A stretch of 64,000 bases of DNA. It comes from Nannocystis sp. (lineage in GTDB: Bacteria; Myxococcota_A; Polyangia; Nannocystales; Nannocystaceae). A program made the translations under genes and the position numbers. The stretch spans positions 62,001-126,000 of the forward strand of contig NZ_JADJNN010000042.1 in assembly GCF_016714285.1 (NCBI RefSeq). Direction: 5' to 3'. Numbering within the stretch: position 1 is the first letter of the stretch; each line of letters starts with the position of its first letter. The notes beneath the pieces were generated by a model. The model was not told the origin of the DNA, searched no databases, and saw nothing but the letters and a program-made list of their open reading frames with translations. Below are positions 25,697 through 35,669 of this stretch, in pieces.

Positions 25697-26164
25697 TCAC
25701 CACGCGGTCATCGGCCGCGTGGGTGCCTCGAGGACATGGTCACGCAGCGCCTGCAGGCGCGCGTGGTGCTTGCCGCCGCGGTCGCGCAGGAAGCCGAGCA
25801 GCTCGTGGAACTCGGCGAGGTTCGGGTCCGCCAGGGCCTTCTCATAGCCGGTGATGCCGACCTGCTCGCCCTTCTGCAGCAGCTGCAGCGGGAGCTCGTC
25901 GTTGACGAGGGTGGCGATGTCGTGGACCGCGTTGACCAGGCCACCCCAGGCGCCCCCGTCGTGCGGGATCTTGCCGCCGTCGCGCTCGATCAGGGGACGC
26001 AGGCGGGCGACGGAGTCGTCGTGGTCGTTGCGGAGCTCGCGGAGCACCGACTCCTCGGGCTGATTTGCGAACTTCTCCAGCGCACGATCGTAAGCGTCCA
26101 CGGCGGCGATCTCGCCGCGACACTGGACAATGAGGGCATCGATGGTGGTGGTGGGGAGCGGCAT
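25697..26164 (-). CDS. Ferritin-like four-helix-bundle protein (DUF2383-like)
   Basis: The 155-residue all-helical protein resembles the DUF2383/PA2169-type ferritin-like family: N-terminal helix with EIAAVDAYDRALE, then RNDHDDSVARLRPLIERDG, a central GGAWGGLVNAVHDIATL and a last segment with RGGKHHARLQALRDHV. Acidic and His residues are spaced as in carboxylate-bridged di-metal bundles, but complete metal ligation is not certain. It has no signal peptide, so is cytoplasmic. Function in the family is poorly defined, with suggested stress roles. Confidence 0.7.
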   Translation of the reverse strand: MPLPTTTIDALIVQCRGEIAAVDAYDRALEKFANQPEESVLRELRNDHDDSVARLRPLIERDGGKIPHDGGAWGGLVNAVHDIATLVNDELPLQLLQKGEQVGITGYEKALADPNLAEFHELLGFLRDRGGKHHARLQALRDHVLEAPTRPMTAW

Positions 26165-26238
26165 GGCCGAACCATGGTCGAGGGTGATGACCTGTCAAGC
26201 GAAGCAGGCCGACCGCGATCACCGCCGGCGAGCGACCC

Positions 26239-27285
26239 TCACGGGATCCCGCAGAAGCCGACCTTCTCGTACCCGGGCGGCGGATCGGCGAACCATGGCA
26301 CGCACGACTGCTGCGGGGCCGGGCAGTTCGGCTGGGTCAGGTCGCAGTACGGCGAACAGCAGCTATCGCTCGCGCAACCCGGCACGTTGTTGGCCGGGGC
26401 ACAGACGAGGCCGGGGTCGCACGCGTTGACGTACTCGCATTTGTCGCCGTACTGGCCAGCGTCGCCAGAGCTGTCCTTGACACATGCGAAGGCGCCGAAC
26501 TCATCGATACATACCTTGCCGCCCTGGCAATCCTGCTGCAGCGGGTCGCACGGGGCTTCACAGAGCATCAGGACGAAGTCGACGTAGGTTACGCACACGT
26601 CCGGCTCGGCGCAGGGCAGGTCGCTCCCGTCGCACATGGCGGCGCAGGTCCCGTCGAGGCACACGAGGCCCTTGGCGCAGGAGTCGACGCCAGTCTTGCC
26701 GTCGCCCTCCGAGGTGCACGGCTCGCCGACCCCGGCCGGGTTTGGATCGATCGGTACGCACTGGGTCCCGTTCCACATGCCGTTGCCGAGGGCGTCGGTC
26801 GGCGCACACTTCTTGCTCGAGTCGGCGCAGCCCAGGCCGATGAAGCAGGTCTGCGGGTCGCGGCAGCTGAGCGCGCCGCAGATGGCGGGCTCGCACACCT
26901 TGTTCGCGCCGCAGAGCGCGGCACATGCGGGCGAGCAAGGATCCGTGGGTACGCAGCCGTCCGGGTTCGGTCGGCACTCGTCCTGACCGACGTCGCCCGA
27001 GTGGCCAGCGACGCAGATCTCGCCGGCCCCGCAGCTCAGGTTGCAGGGGATGATGAAGCCGTTGCCGCAGTCCTCGGTGTCGCTGGAGCTCGTGCCGGTG
27101 GTGGCCAGACTCGTGGCATTCGTGCCGGTGCTCCCGGTCGAGGTCGGGGGCCCCGAGGTCGGGCCGCTCGTCGTCACGGCGCCGGTCGAGCTGCCATTCG
27201 AGGTCTCGGCCGTCTCGCCCGGGTCGGGCGCCTTCGGGCAGGCGAGGATGCACAAGCACGCGAACAGGCCAGCAACCGTGCGCAT
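26239..27285 (-). CDS. Cys-rich lipoprotein (paralogue of 46663-47571)
   Basis: The 348-residue lipoprotein has lipobox CILAC (Cys16), a Thr/Gly/Ser linker to about residue 70, then a Cys-rich mature domain with some 35 cysteines in short repeats (for example CxxxxxCxxxxxC, GLVCLDGTC, GKVCIDEFG, GLVCAPA). It ends QSCVPWFADPPPGYEKVGFCGIP. The C-terminal pattern matches the lipoprotein at 46663-47571 (QQCLPWYDP, PPGYESLGYC). Such proteins are expected to be disulphide-stabilised surface or periplasmic proteins; function unknown. Confidence 0.75.
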   Translation of the reverse strand: MRTVAGLFACLCILACPKAPDPGETAETSNGSSTGAVTTSGPTSGPPTSTGSTGTNATSLATTGTSSSDTEDCGNGFIIPCNLSCGAGEICVAGHSGDVGQDECRPNPDGCVPTDPCSPACAALCGANKVCEPAICGALSCRDPQTCFIGLGCADSSKKCAPTDALGNGMWNGTQCVPIDPNPAGVGEPCTSEGDGKTGVDSCAKGLVCLDGTCAAMCDGSDLPCAEPDVCVTYVDFVLMLCEAPCDPLQQDCQGGKVCIDEFGAFACVKDSSGDAGQYGDKCEYVNACDPGLVCAPANNVPGCASDSCCSPYCDLTQPNCPAPQQSCVPWFADPPPGYEKVGFCGIP

Positions 27286-27336
27286 CGTGCCACGCTATCA
27301 CGTCGGCGCCGCGGCGAGGCCGGGTCGGTAGCGGCG

Positions 27337-28194
27337 CTAGCGAGCCGCGAGGCGCAGCGACTTGGCGTGGAGGTGCTCGACCATCGCGCCGGCGATGTCG
27401 ACGCCCGCGAATTCCTGGGCGTGCGGGTAGTAGCAGGGCATGTTGACCTCGAGCAGGTACCAGCGGCCGGCCGGGTGGCGCAGCAGATCGACGCCGCCGA
27501 ACTCGCGGCGGGTGACCTGCACGGCGGCGACGGCGAGGGCCACCGCGGCGGGTTCGGGCAAGGTGTAGGCGGCGAGGTCGTCGCTCGGGGTGCTGCGAAA
27601 GTCGTCGGGCTCGAGGTCGTTGCGGTAGCCGGCGACGCCGCGATCGCCGACGACGACGACGCGCCAGTGCTCGGCCCCGGGGATGTGGCTCTGCAGCCAC
27701 GGGGCCACGCCCTGGCTGCGCAGGTAGTCGATCAGGGAGTAGAGGGTCGGCCACGAGTCGGCGCGCATGACCCCGACGCCGCCCTCACCGCCGGTCTTGA
27801 GCACGACCGGCAGGCCGCCGAGGCGCTGCACGGCGCGGCGCAGCGGCTCGCGCTCGCGGCTGAAGATCTGCACGCTGCGTGGGATACTGAGGCCGGCGCG
27901 TTGAAAGCAGAGCGGCGCGGCGGGGCCGTCGAAGTGCAGGGCGTCGAGGTCGCGATAGAACGTGGCGACGTCGGGGCGGATCAGGAATTGCTCGCAGCGG
28001 ATCGCCGCGAGGGCGACCGCGGGGCGGTACATCATGGCGAAGGGCGGGAGCTCGCGCTCGTCGTCGAACTCGAAGCGGTTGGCGTCGATCGCCACGAAGG
28101 GCAGGTCGCGCGCAGCGCAGGCGGCCCGCAGCAGCTCGCAGGAGCTGGCGGGCACGCTCGAGTCGGTGACGCAGTGGAGGCCCGCGGGGCGCAC
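27337..28194 (-). CDS. RimK-like ATP-grasp enzyme
   Basis: A 285-residue ATP-grasp ligase-like protein. The ATP-binding lysine is in GLPVVLKTGGEGGVGV, the second-lobe acidic/asparagine metal site is YLLEVNMPCYYPH, and a QxxIPGAEHWRVVVVGD strand is typical of RimK/tubulin-Tyr-ligase-like members. It probably forms a carboxylate-amine (peptide-like) bond; substrates are unknown. The start is GTG at 28194, 4 bases after the stop of the exported Hcp-like gene, so the two are co-transcribed. A second, different ATP-grasp protein is at 41636. Confidence 0.8.
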   Translation of the reverse strand: MRPAGLHCVTDSSVPASSCELLRAACAARDLPFVAIDANRFEFDDERELPPFAMMYRPAVALAAIRCEQFLIRPDVATFYRDLDALHFDGPAAPLCFQRAGLSIPRSVQIFSREREPLRRAVQRLGGLPVVLKTGGEGGVGVMRADSWPTLYSLIDYLRSQGVAPWLQSHIPGAEHWRVVVVGDRGVAGYRNDLEPDDFRSTPSDDLAAYTLPEPAAVALAVAAVQVTRREFGGVDLLRHPAGRWYLLEVNMPCYYPHAQEFAGVDIAGAMVEHLHAKSLRLAAR

Positions 28195-28198
28195 GGCT

Positions 28199-28783
28199 TC
28201 ACTTCGGTTTCGCGGGCTTGACCGGGGGCTTGACGGCGCCTTGCACTGGCGCCTCCCAGTCATCCTGGGCCGTGATGCCGCCGTCGACCCAGGTCCACTC
28301 GATCTTCTGGTAGGTCATGGTGACCTGCGTCCTGGGGGCGCCGGTCTCCGGGGTGACGAGGTCGATCGAGGCGATGTTGGCGTTGGTCAGCTTGACCGTG
28401 TAGAGCAGCGAGGGCTTGCCGACCTTGTCAGGCCCATAGACGGTGAACTCGACCTCCGTGAGGTTCTCGTTGCTGGCCAGCACCTGGTAGAGGATCGGCG
28501 TCGACCGGTCGAGCTCCTTGGTGAACACAAAGGGCTTGTGCATGCGCTGGCCGGTGGGGAGGCCCGACTGGGGGTCGCGCGGCGAGACGATCGAGTGGCT
28601 GACTGCGATCACGGCGATCGCCCCCTCCTTGCCCTTCTGCGTCACGCTGCCCTTGATCTCGCCCTGCTTCTGGCCCTTGAGCTTGAGATAGGCGTTGAGC
28701 GCCGCGTCGGCCTCGGCCCCCGGTCCGAGGGCCACACCCGTGAGCGCACCGACCACCAACAGCGACTGGATCCACTTCTTCAT
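28199..28783 (-). CDS. Hcp-like type VI tube protein with a signal peptide
   Basis: The 194-residue protein shows the Hcp fold sequence pattern: AYLKLKGQKQGEIKGSVTQ, SIVSPRDPQSGLPTGQRMH, PFVFTKELDRSTPILYQVLA, LTEVEFTVYG and MTYQKIEWTWVDGG. Unusually it begins with a clear signal peptide (MKKWIQSLLVVGALTGVALG, cleavage near GAEADA). Ordinary T6SS Hcp has none and is built from the cytoplasm. A strong GGAGGT ribosome-binding site precedes ATG 28783. No other T6SS gene is in the window; the downstream coupled gene is an ATP-grasp ligase. It is therefore probably a periplasmic or surface protein using the Hcp ring fold outside a T6SS. Confidence 0.8.
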   Translation of the reverse strand: MKKWIQSLLVVGALTGVALGPGAEADAALNAYLKLKGQKQGEIKGSVTQKGKEGAIAVIAVSHSIVSPRDPQSGLPTGQRMHKPFVFTKELDRSTPILYQVLASNENLTEVEFTVYGPDKVGKPSLLYTVKLTNANIASIDLVTPETGAPRTQVTMTYQKIEWTWVDGGITAQDDWEAPVQGAVKPPVKPAKPK

Positions 28784-28951
28784 CACGTACCTCCGGCGCG
28801 TCGCGCCGCGGCGAGGGTAGCGGAAATTGGCGAGTCGCTGCACGCGATGTGGATCGTCACCCGAGCGCGAGATGGCGCGCGGGCGAACGCGGGCGCTGGC
28901 CTGGAGTGCAGGGCGGGACGGGCTCGCCTCACTTCGTGCCCAGGGTCATCG

Positions 28952-30415
28952 TCACTTCTTGTCGAGGCTCATCGAGCCAGTGTCATAGACAGCGCCGGCC
29001 TTCATGCCGTCGGCCATGTCGCTCATGAGGGTGACGCTCCACTTCTTGCCGTTCTTGATGGCGAGGCCGTAGCTGCCGAGGGGGACGTTCTCGACGGTCC
29101 ACACGCCGGCGGCGTCGGTCTTGGCGGTGAACTTGACGGGGGCGTCGTGGCACGGCGATTTGGTGAAGAAGCTGGAGGGGCTGGGGCACAGCTCGACGGT
29201 GGTGCCGGCGACCGGTGCACCGTCGCGTAAGATCGTGCCAGTGAGGCCGCCCGTGGCGAGCGGGCCGCCCGTGGGTAGATCCTTCGGGCCGGCGCCGAAG
29301 ACCACGATCTCCTTGATGTCGCCGACCAGCTCGGGGACGCTGCCCGAGGCCCACTCGACCCGCGCGGCGCCGGGGACGATGACGGAGACGCCGATCTCCG
29401 AGCCGACCCAGAGGCGGCCAGAGTCGTCGGCGGCGACGGCGGAGATGCTGTCGGCCTTGAAGTCGCGCGACTTCTCGGACGAGTACTTGCGCGGCGAGCC
29501 GCCGGCGGGCAGGTGGTACACGTCCTTGTAGCTGATGATGCCGATGCTGCCGCCCTGGGCGAAGTTCACGTCGCTCATCTGGGCGAAGCCCTTGACGCCG
29601 ACGTTGACCTTGCTGAGCTCCGCCACCTCCGAATTTGGCGTGGCGCCGAACTTGATGAGGGCCTCGTCGATGAGCACGTGGACGTGGCCGTCGGGGGAGA
29701 GGGCGAGGTCCTTGAGCCAGAGCTTGCCGCCCTTGGCCTTCTTGAGGCTGACCTCCTTCCACGCGCCGGCGCCGTCGCGCAGGTGGACGCGGTTGGACGA
29801 GGCGACCCACACCTTGCCGTCGCGGTCGACGACGATCGCCTCGAGCAGGTCGTCGCCGGCGCCGATGGCCGCCTTCTCCTCGGTGATCCAGGCCTTGCCG
29901 TCCCAGTGCGAGACGCCCTTGTAGGTGGAGATCCACGGGTCGCCGTTGGGGGCGATCGAGAGGTGGTCGGGTGAGCCGCCGACGTCGCTGAAGCTGGCCT
30001 TGGCGACGGTGTTGAAGCGCGTGCCGTCGAAGCGCAGGATGTCCTCGAAGCCGATCACCCACAGGGCGCCGTCGGGGCCGAGCTGCAGGTCCTTTTGCAG
30101 GATCGGGGGCGAGCCGTCGAGGATCTTGAAGGCGCCGTCTTGCAGGCGCGCGATGCCCTGCTTGTCGACGGCGAAGAAGGCCGGGCCGGGCTCGTTGGGC
30201 TTCGGTGCGACCAGGGCGGCGGGAGCGAGCGCTTCGGGTTCGGTCCTGGCGGGCTCGGGCGTCGCGGGCTCCTGCTTCGCAGGCTCCTGCTTCGCAGGCT
30301 CCTGCTTCGCGGGCTCTTGCTTCGCGGGCTCGGACTTCTTGGCGGGGTCGTTCGAGTCGCAGGCTGCGAGCGCGGCGAGGGCGGAGAGGACGAGGGCCGG
30401 CGTGTTGCGCTGCAT
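28952..30415 (-). CDS. Beta-propeller lipoprotein (two-component-regulator-propeller type)
   Basis: A 487-residue lipoprotein (lipobox ALAAC, Cys19) with a repeated AKQEP linker (five units, about residues 25-50). A beta-propeller follows, made of blades with motifs such as GPDGALWVIG, APNGDPWISTY, DRDGKVWVAS, SPDGHVHVL and DDSGRLWVGSE. The C-terminal ~90 residues form a carboxypeptidase-regulatory-like sandwich (GGLTGTILRDGAPVAGTTV, then DAAGVWTVENVPLGSYGL). The propeller blades resemble those of sensor-kinase input domains, but no kinase is attached. A short copy of its 3' end (ACTTC-TCAT pattern) sits just downstream at 28929-28950. Function unknown; probably a sensing or binding surface protein. 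Confidence 0.75.
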   Translation of the reverse strand: MQRNTPALVLSALAALAACDSNDPAKKSEPAKQEPAKQEPAKQEPAKQEPATPEPARTEPEALAPAALVAPKPNEPGPAFFAVDKQGIARLQDGAFKILDGSPPILQKDLQLGPDGALWVIGFEDILRFDGTRFNTVAKASFSDVGGSPDHLSIAPNGDPWISTYKGVSHWDGKAWITEEKAAIGAGDDLLEAIVVDRDGKVWVASSNRVHLRDGAGAWKEVSLKKAKGGKLWLKDLALSPDGHVHVLIDEALIKFGATPNSEVAELSKVNVGVKGFAQMSDVNFAQGGSIGIISYKDVYHLPAGGSPRKYSSEKSRDFKADSISAVAADDSGRLWVGSEIGVSVIVPGAARVEWASGSVPELVGDIKEIVVFGAGPKDLPTGGPLATGGLTGTILRDGAPVAGTTVELCPSPSSFFTKSPCHDAPVKFTAKTDAAGVWTVENVPLGSYGLAIKNGKKWSVTLMSDMADGMKAGAVYDTGSMSLDKK

Positions 30416-30448
30416 CGCGCGCGAGGATGCGAGAGGCGGCGACGGCCG

Positions 30449-32372
30449 TCAAGGACATGTCCTTGCGGACAGCCGAGCGGCCCTCCGGGGCCGTGGGAAG
30501 TCGCCTGCCTGAGCCGGCCGGGCGGGGGGGGGGGGGGCTGGTGAGGCGGACCGCGTCGGCGATGACCACGAAGCCGCCGGGGGCCCAGCGCGAGATCAGG
30601 ACCTTGTTCCACCCGGAGGTGAAGTTGTAGCTGCCCGCGGGGGTCCAGTCGCCGCCGCCGGACTGCATGTCGATGCTCTGGAAGCCGAGCTCGGTGCCGG
30701 CGGCGTCGAAGGCGACGACGGGGGTCTGGTCGGAGCGGTTGCCTCCGGCCGTGTACCAGACGTCGACGTTATAGGCGCCGTTGTTGTTGAGGTAGAACCA
30801 GAACTCGGCGCCATCGTCCATGGTGGTGGTCGAGGCGTAGAGGTAGTTGCTGCCGTAGTAGCCGGGCGTGGACGCGGTCGAGGTCCACGAGACGGGGGCG
30901 TAGAAGTCGGTGTCCAGCGCGTTGTTGGCGTTGGAGCTGTCGACGATGAACTCGGCGGCGTCGGCCTTCGGCGGGTCCGTGGGATCAGCGGTGGGGTCGG
31001 CGGTGGGGTCGGTGGGATCGGTGGTGGCGCCGGTGGAGGAGTCGGTGGTCGGGTCCGCGGTTGGATCGGCCGTGGGATCGGCGGTGGGGTCCGCGGTCGG
31101 GTCTGGATTGGGCTCGGGCTTGGGCTCGGGCGGCGGATCGGGCTGCGGCTTCTCGTTGTTGCAGGCGGCGTTGATCTTGTCGAAGTAGGTGGCCCACGGC
31201 CAGTTCGGGCCCGGGTCCTCGCGGTTGTACGGCTGCAGCTGGCCGTGGCCGACGATGTGGTACTTGTCGCGCGGGATGTCGTTGCGGCGGGTGATGTCGC
31301 AGACGAGGTTGGCCGACTGCTGGATCAGGTTGGGGTTCCAGGCGTCCTGCTTGCCGAAGCCGGCGTGCTCGATGCCGATGGTGAAGTTGTTGCTGCTGGC
31401 GCCCTCGAGCTCGGCGAGCTTGCCCCCGTTGAGGCTGTTCTTGTACTTGGCGGCGATGTGCCAGGCCTTGTCGGCCTCCTTGACCAGCTGCGTGATCTCC
31501 GAGCCGTCCTCCTTGACGACATAGTGGGCGCTGACGCCCGCCTCGGCCTTGGCGAGCCAGCCCCAGCAGCCGGCGTAGGCGCCCTCGCAGGTGTGGATGA
31601 TGACGATCTGCGGCGTGCCGGCGGCGCCGGCGGGGCGCTTGCTGAAGTTGCCCGAGCTGCGCCAGGTGGCGCCGGCGTAGTCGGGGTTGGCGGCGAGCAC
31701 GGGCTGGCCGTCGGCGCCGGGATAGTCGGGGATGACGCCGCCCTTGGGCTTGATCTCGGAGATGACGTTGCCGGCGAGGTCGGTGACGACGAGGCCGTTG
31801 CTGATCAGGGCGTAGACGTTCTGGTGGATGTAGCTGACGGCGGCGGGGGACTTGGGCTCGATGCCCGAGAGCTCGGCGATCGCCGGGGCCCACGCGCCGA
31901 GGTCCTTGCGGTCGATCTTGGCGAGGTCGGCCTTCTCGCGCAGGACCGCGGCGGCGGCGCGGATGTTGAGCGGGCGGGTGGCCTTGACCGAGTCCGCCTC
32001 GACGTCCAGCAGCTGGGCGCCGCGGGTGAGGTTCTTGCCGCGCAGGGCCATGGTGCCGAAGGCCGGGTCGATGCCGTCGAACTCGACCTCGCCGACGACC
32101 ATCTGCCACTGCGACTCGACGTAGCCGACGGCCTTGAGCACGTCGATCGGGACGTCGAACTCGGCGGCCGCTGCCTTGAACTCGGCCTCGATGCCCTTGA
32201 GGTACACGCCGGGGTCGGCCTGCGCGGGATCGGCGGGCTCGGGCACGTCCTGGATGCCGTCGCCGCCGCCGTCGTCCTCGGGGCGGTCGCTGGCGTGTTC
32301 ACACGCGCTGGTGAGCAGGCCGAGAGTTGCGAGGGTGCCGAAAGTGCGGAGGGCAAGCGAGGGACGCCACAT
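30449..32372 (-). CDS. N-acetylmuramoyl-L-alanine amidase lipoprotein with golvesin-like C-terminal domain (frame lost in a G14/C14 run)
   Basis: The ~610-residue lipoprotein (lipobox LTSAC, Cys24) is a peptidoglycan hydrolase. The N-terminal ~190 residues include a lysozyme-like helical region (LKAVGYVESQWQM), then an amidase-2 domain with zinc-binding pattern IIHTCEG, GIEHAGFG and HIVGHGQLQPYNREDPG. A DPTADPTADPT linker precedes a golvesin/Xly-like beta domain (FIVDSSNANNALD, ADAVRLTSP). At 30524-30537 fourteen Cs (coding strand) interrupt the frame just after this domain. As written the frame runs on for 500 codons through the next gene; a one-base change gives a stop at 30449-30451. The end is therefore uncertain. 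Confidence 0.75.
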
Positions 32373-32552
32373 TGTGTGCCTCTATATCGAAGCGCGGCGA
32401 TCGCCACAAGGGGGGCAGCGGCGCGCAGCGGGGTGCACGTGGGCGCGGCGGCGGACCCCTGGGGCCGGCGAAAGGCGAGGGAATCCGCGGCTCGGCCTGG
32501 GTGCTCGGGCGGGCGGGCGCCGCGAGGCGCACGGCTGTGGCAAGCTGGCGGC

Positions 32553-32948
32553 GTGCCTCGCTGTCCCTGCGGTCGTCCGCTCGCGCTGTCTCGCTGCTGC
32601 GGCCGCTTTCTGGCCGGGGCGGCGTGGCCCGAGACGGCCGAGGAATTGATGCGCAGTCGATATACCGCGTATGTGCAGGGGAAGGTCGACTATGTGATTG
32701 CGACGACCGCGGCGCGCGGGCGCCTGGCGATCGATCGCGACGAGCTGCTGGCGTATTGTCAGCACCTGCGCGGGGTCTCGCTGGCGGTGGTGGAGACGCT
32801 CGCGGGCGGGCCGGCGGACGCGAGCGGGGTGGTCGGCTTCGTCGCCACGCTGCGGGTGCAGGGGCGCAAGCAGGTGCAGCGCGAGCGCAGCCGCTTCGCC
32901 CGCGAGGGTGGCCGCTGGGTCTACGTCGACGGCGACGTGTTGGCCTGA
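32553..32948 (+). CDS. ychJ: YchJ-family SEC-C-motif protein
   Basis: The 131-residue protein begins VPRCPCGRPLALSRCCGRF, the Cys-rich zinc-binding SEC-C motif typical of the UPF0225/YchJ family. It continues with the family's MRSRYTAYVQGKVDYVIATT and ends RFAREGGRWVYVDGD. Function is unknown; the family is a small NTF2-like fold with a zinc knuckle. Start GTG 32553 is set by the position of the CxCG motif. The last 28 bases overlap the convergent GNAT gene. Confidence 0.85.
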   Translation: MPRCPCGRPLALSRCCGRFLAGAAWPETAEELMRSRYTAYVQGKVDYVIATTAARGRLAIDRDELLAYCQHLRGVSLAVVETLAGGPADASGVVGFVATLRVQGRKQVQRERSRFAREGGRWVYVDGDVLA

Positions 32949-33499
32949 GCCTGGGGGTGCTCGGCGAGCCAGTCGTCGGCGTCGCGGTAGAACCACGAGA
33001 ACGGGCCGGACGCGTACCTGGGGTGGGCGAAGCTGCGTTCGCCGTGGTGCTGCAGGCCGGACTTGAGGAGCACGCGCTGGGAGGCGAGGTTGCCCGGGTC
33101 GGTGATGGCGACGATGCGCGGCAGGCCGAGGGTGGCAAAGCCGTGGCGGAGGACGGCGGCGGCCATCTCGCTGGCGTAGCCGCGGCCCCAGGCCTCGGCG
33201 GCGAGGATGTAGCCGACCTGGATCAGCGATTCGCCGTGCATGTGATTGAGCAGGTGCATGCCGACGCAGGCGCCGGTGGCCCGCAAGGTCGTGGCCCAGA
33301 TGCCGAGGCCGGGGTTCGATTCATAGTAGTCGAGGATGCGCTCGTGCAGGATCGCCTCGCTCGTGGCCGGGTCGATCGTGCCGCCGCAATATCGCATGAC
33401 TTGCTCGTCGGCGTGGAGGCGCTGCAAGAACGGGAGGTCGGCGAGCGTGAACCTTCGCAGGGCCAGGCGGGCGGTCTGGACGTGGGGCGTGAGGGACAC
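32921..33499 (-). CDS. GNAT-family N-acetyltransferase (RimJ/RimL type)
   Basis: The 192-residue acetyltransferase begins with the RimJ/RimL-like LTPHVQTARLALRRFTLADL. The acetyl-CoA loop AAEAWGRGYASEMAAAV (QxxGxG/A type) and a final strand with GLPRIVAITDPGNLASQRVLLKSGL fit the fold. It probably acetylates a protein N terminus or small amine; the substrate is not evident. Start GTG 33499; upstream in-frame residues lack the family pattern. It overlaps the convergent ychJ end by 28 bases. Confidence 0.85.
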   Translation of the reverse strand: MSLTPHVQTARLALRRFTLADLPFLQRLHADEQVMRYCGGTIDPATSEAILHERILDYYESNPGLGIWATTLRATGACVGMHLLNHMHGESLIQVGYILAAEAWGRGYASEMAAAVLRHGFATLGLPRIVAITDPGNLASQRVLLKSGLQHHGERSFAHPRYASGPFSWFYRDADDWLAEHPQAQANTSPST

Positions 33500-33542
33500 G
33501 GCGCGGGATGGTAGCGCATGCCGAGCGCGGGTGCGCCGATGA

Positions 33543-34463
33543 TCACCGCGTGGGGTCTTGGGGCTTGCGCGGGCGGGCGAGGACGGCGAGGCCGGAGAGG
33601 ATGATCGCGGCGGCGAGCCAGGTGCTCGGGCCGACGGCCTCGCCCGCGAGCGCGGCCCCGAGGACGATCGCCACGATCGGGTTGACGTAGGCGTAGCTGT
33701 TGGCGACGGCGGTGCGGGCGTTGCGGAGGAGGTACGCGTAGGCGGTGAAGCCGACCAGGGAGCCGAACACGATGAGATAGGCGACGGCGAGCAGCGAGCG
33801 GGTCGAGGGGACGGCGAGCAGGGGCTCGCCGAAGCCGAGGCTGAGGCCGAGGAGGACGACGCTGGCGGCGAGCATCTGGCTGGCGGCCGCCATGCCGCCG
33901 GCGGGCAGCGGGCCGCGGCGGCCGAGGACGACGCCGAGGGCCCAGCACACGGGGGCGAGCACGACCAGCAGGGCGCCGATGCCGGCGGCGTGCAGCTCAC
34001 CGCCGAGGCTGAGCACGCTGATGCCGAGGAAGCCGAGCGCGAGGCCGAGCCACTCGCGGGCGGACGAGCGCTGACCGCCGATGCCGGCGAACACGGCGGC
34101 CCACAGCGGCATGGTGCCGACGACGAGGGCGACCAGGCCGGAGGAGACCCACTGCTCGCCGAGGACGACGAAGCCGTTGCCGCCGACGAACAGGAGGACG
34201 CCGGTGATCGCGGCGGTGCGCCACTCGCGGGGGCTCGGGGCCGGGGCGCCGCGCAGGCGCAGGACCAGGTAGAGGCCGCCGCCGGCGATGAGGAAGCGGA
34301 CCGCGCCGAGGGCGAAGGGCGGGACGGTCTCGAGGGCGATGCGGATCGCCAGGTAGGTCGAGCCCCACAGCAGGTAGACGGTGAGGAGGGCGGCGACCAG
34401 GAGCAGCGGCGGGCGGGCGCGCGGGAGGGCGGGGCTCGCGGGGGCGGGGCAATCGTGATCCAA
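33543..34463 (-). CDS. EamA-family (YedA-like) inner-membrane transporter
   Basis: A 306-residue drug/metabolite transporter with ten predicted helices in two EamA halves. The first half carries YLLWGSTYLAIRIALETVPP, the second SLVGFTAYAYLLRNARTAVA, and the two are typical of the YedA branch of metabolite exporters. It ends with an Arg-rich cytoplasmic tail. It is probably an exporter of amino acids or other small metabolites; no substrate evidence. A 23-bp tandem repeat lies directly upstream of its start. Confidence 0.9.
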   Translation of the reverse strand: MDHDCPAPASPALPRARPPLLLVAALLTVYLLWGSTYLAIRIALETVPPFALGAVRFLIAGGGLYLVLRLRGAPAPSPREWRTAAITGVLLFVGGNGFVVLGEQWVSSGLVALVVGTMPLWAAVFAGIGGQRSSAREWLGLALGFLGISVLSLGGELHAAGIGALLVVLAPVCWALGVVLGRRGPLPAGGMAAASQMLAASVVLLGLSLGFGEPLLAVPSTRSLLAVAYLIVFGSLVGFTAYAYLLRNARTAVANSYAYVNPIVAIVLGAALAGEAVGPSTWLAAAIILSGLAVLARPRKPQDPTR

Positions 34464-34465
34464 GT

Positions 34466-34560
34466 GTGGTGATTCTAAGGGGCCGGCTGTGGTGATTCTG
34501 GCCGGCGTGGTGTGGTGATTCTGCGGGCGCCGGCTGTGGTGATTCTGCGGGGGCCGGCTT
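34466..34560. repeat. Four 23-bp tandem repeats between EamA and a kinase gene
   Basis: GTGGTGATTCT begins at 34466, 34489, 34512 and 34536, with GGCCGGC between units (period 23, 23, 24). The repeats fill the whole 102-bp space between the EamA start and the kinase stop, so they occupy the place of the EamA promoter. They may be operator-like direct repeats. Confidence 0.85.
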
Positions 34561-34565
34561 TGTTA

Positions 34566-35576
<1,011 letters not shown>

Positions 35577-35669
35577 CGGTCGCTCGCGGCGGAGCGGTCG
35601 CGGGCGCTCGCGTGCCGGCGTGGTGGGGGCCGTGGACGACGGCGGGGGTCGGATGTCGCGGGCGTCGGA

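Noticed and set aside
28199..28783. Part of a type VI secretion cluster
   Set aside because: No sheath, baseplate, ClpV or VgrG gene is in the window, and the Hcp-like protein has a Sec signal.
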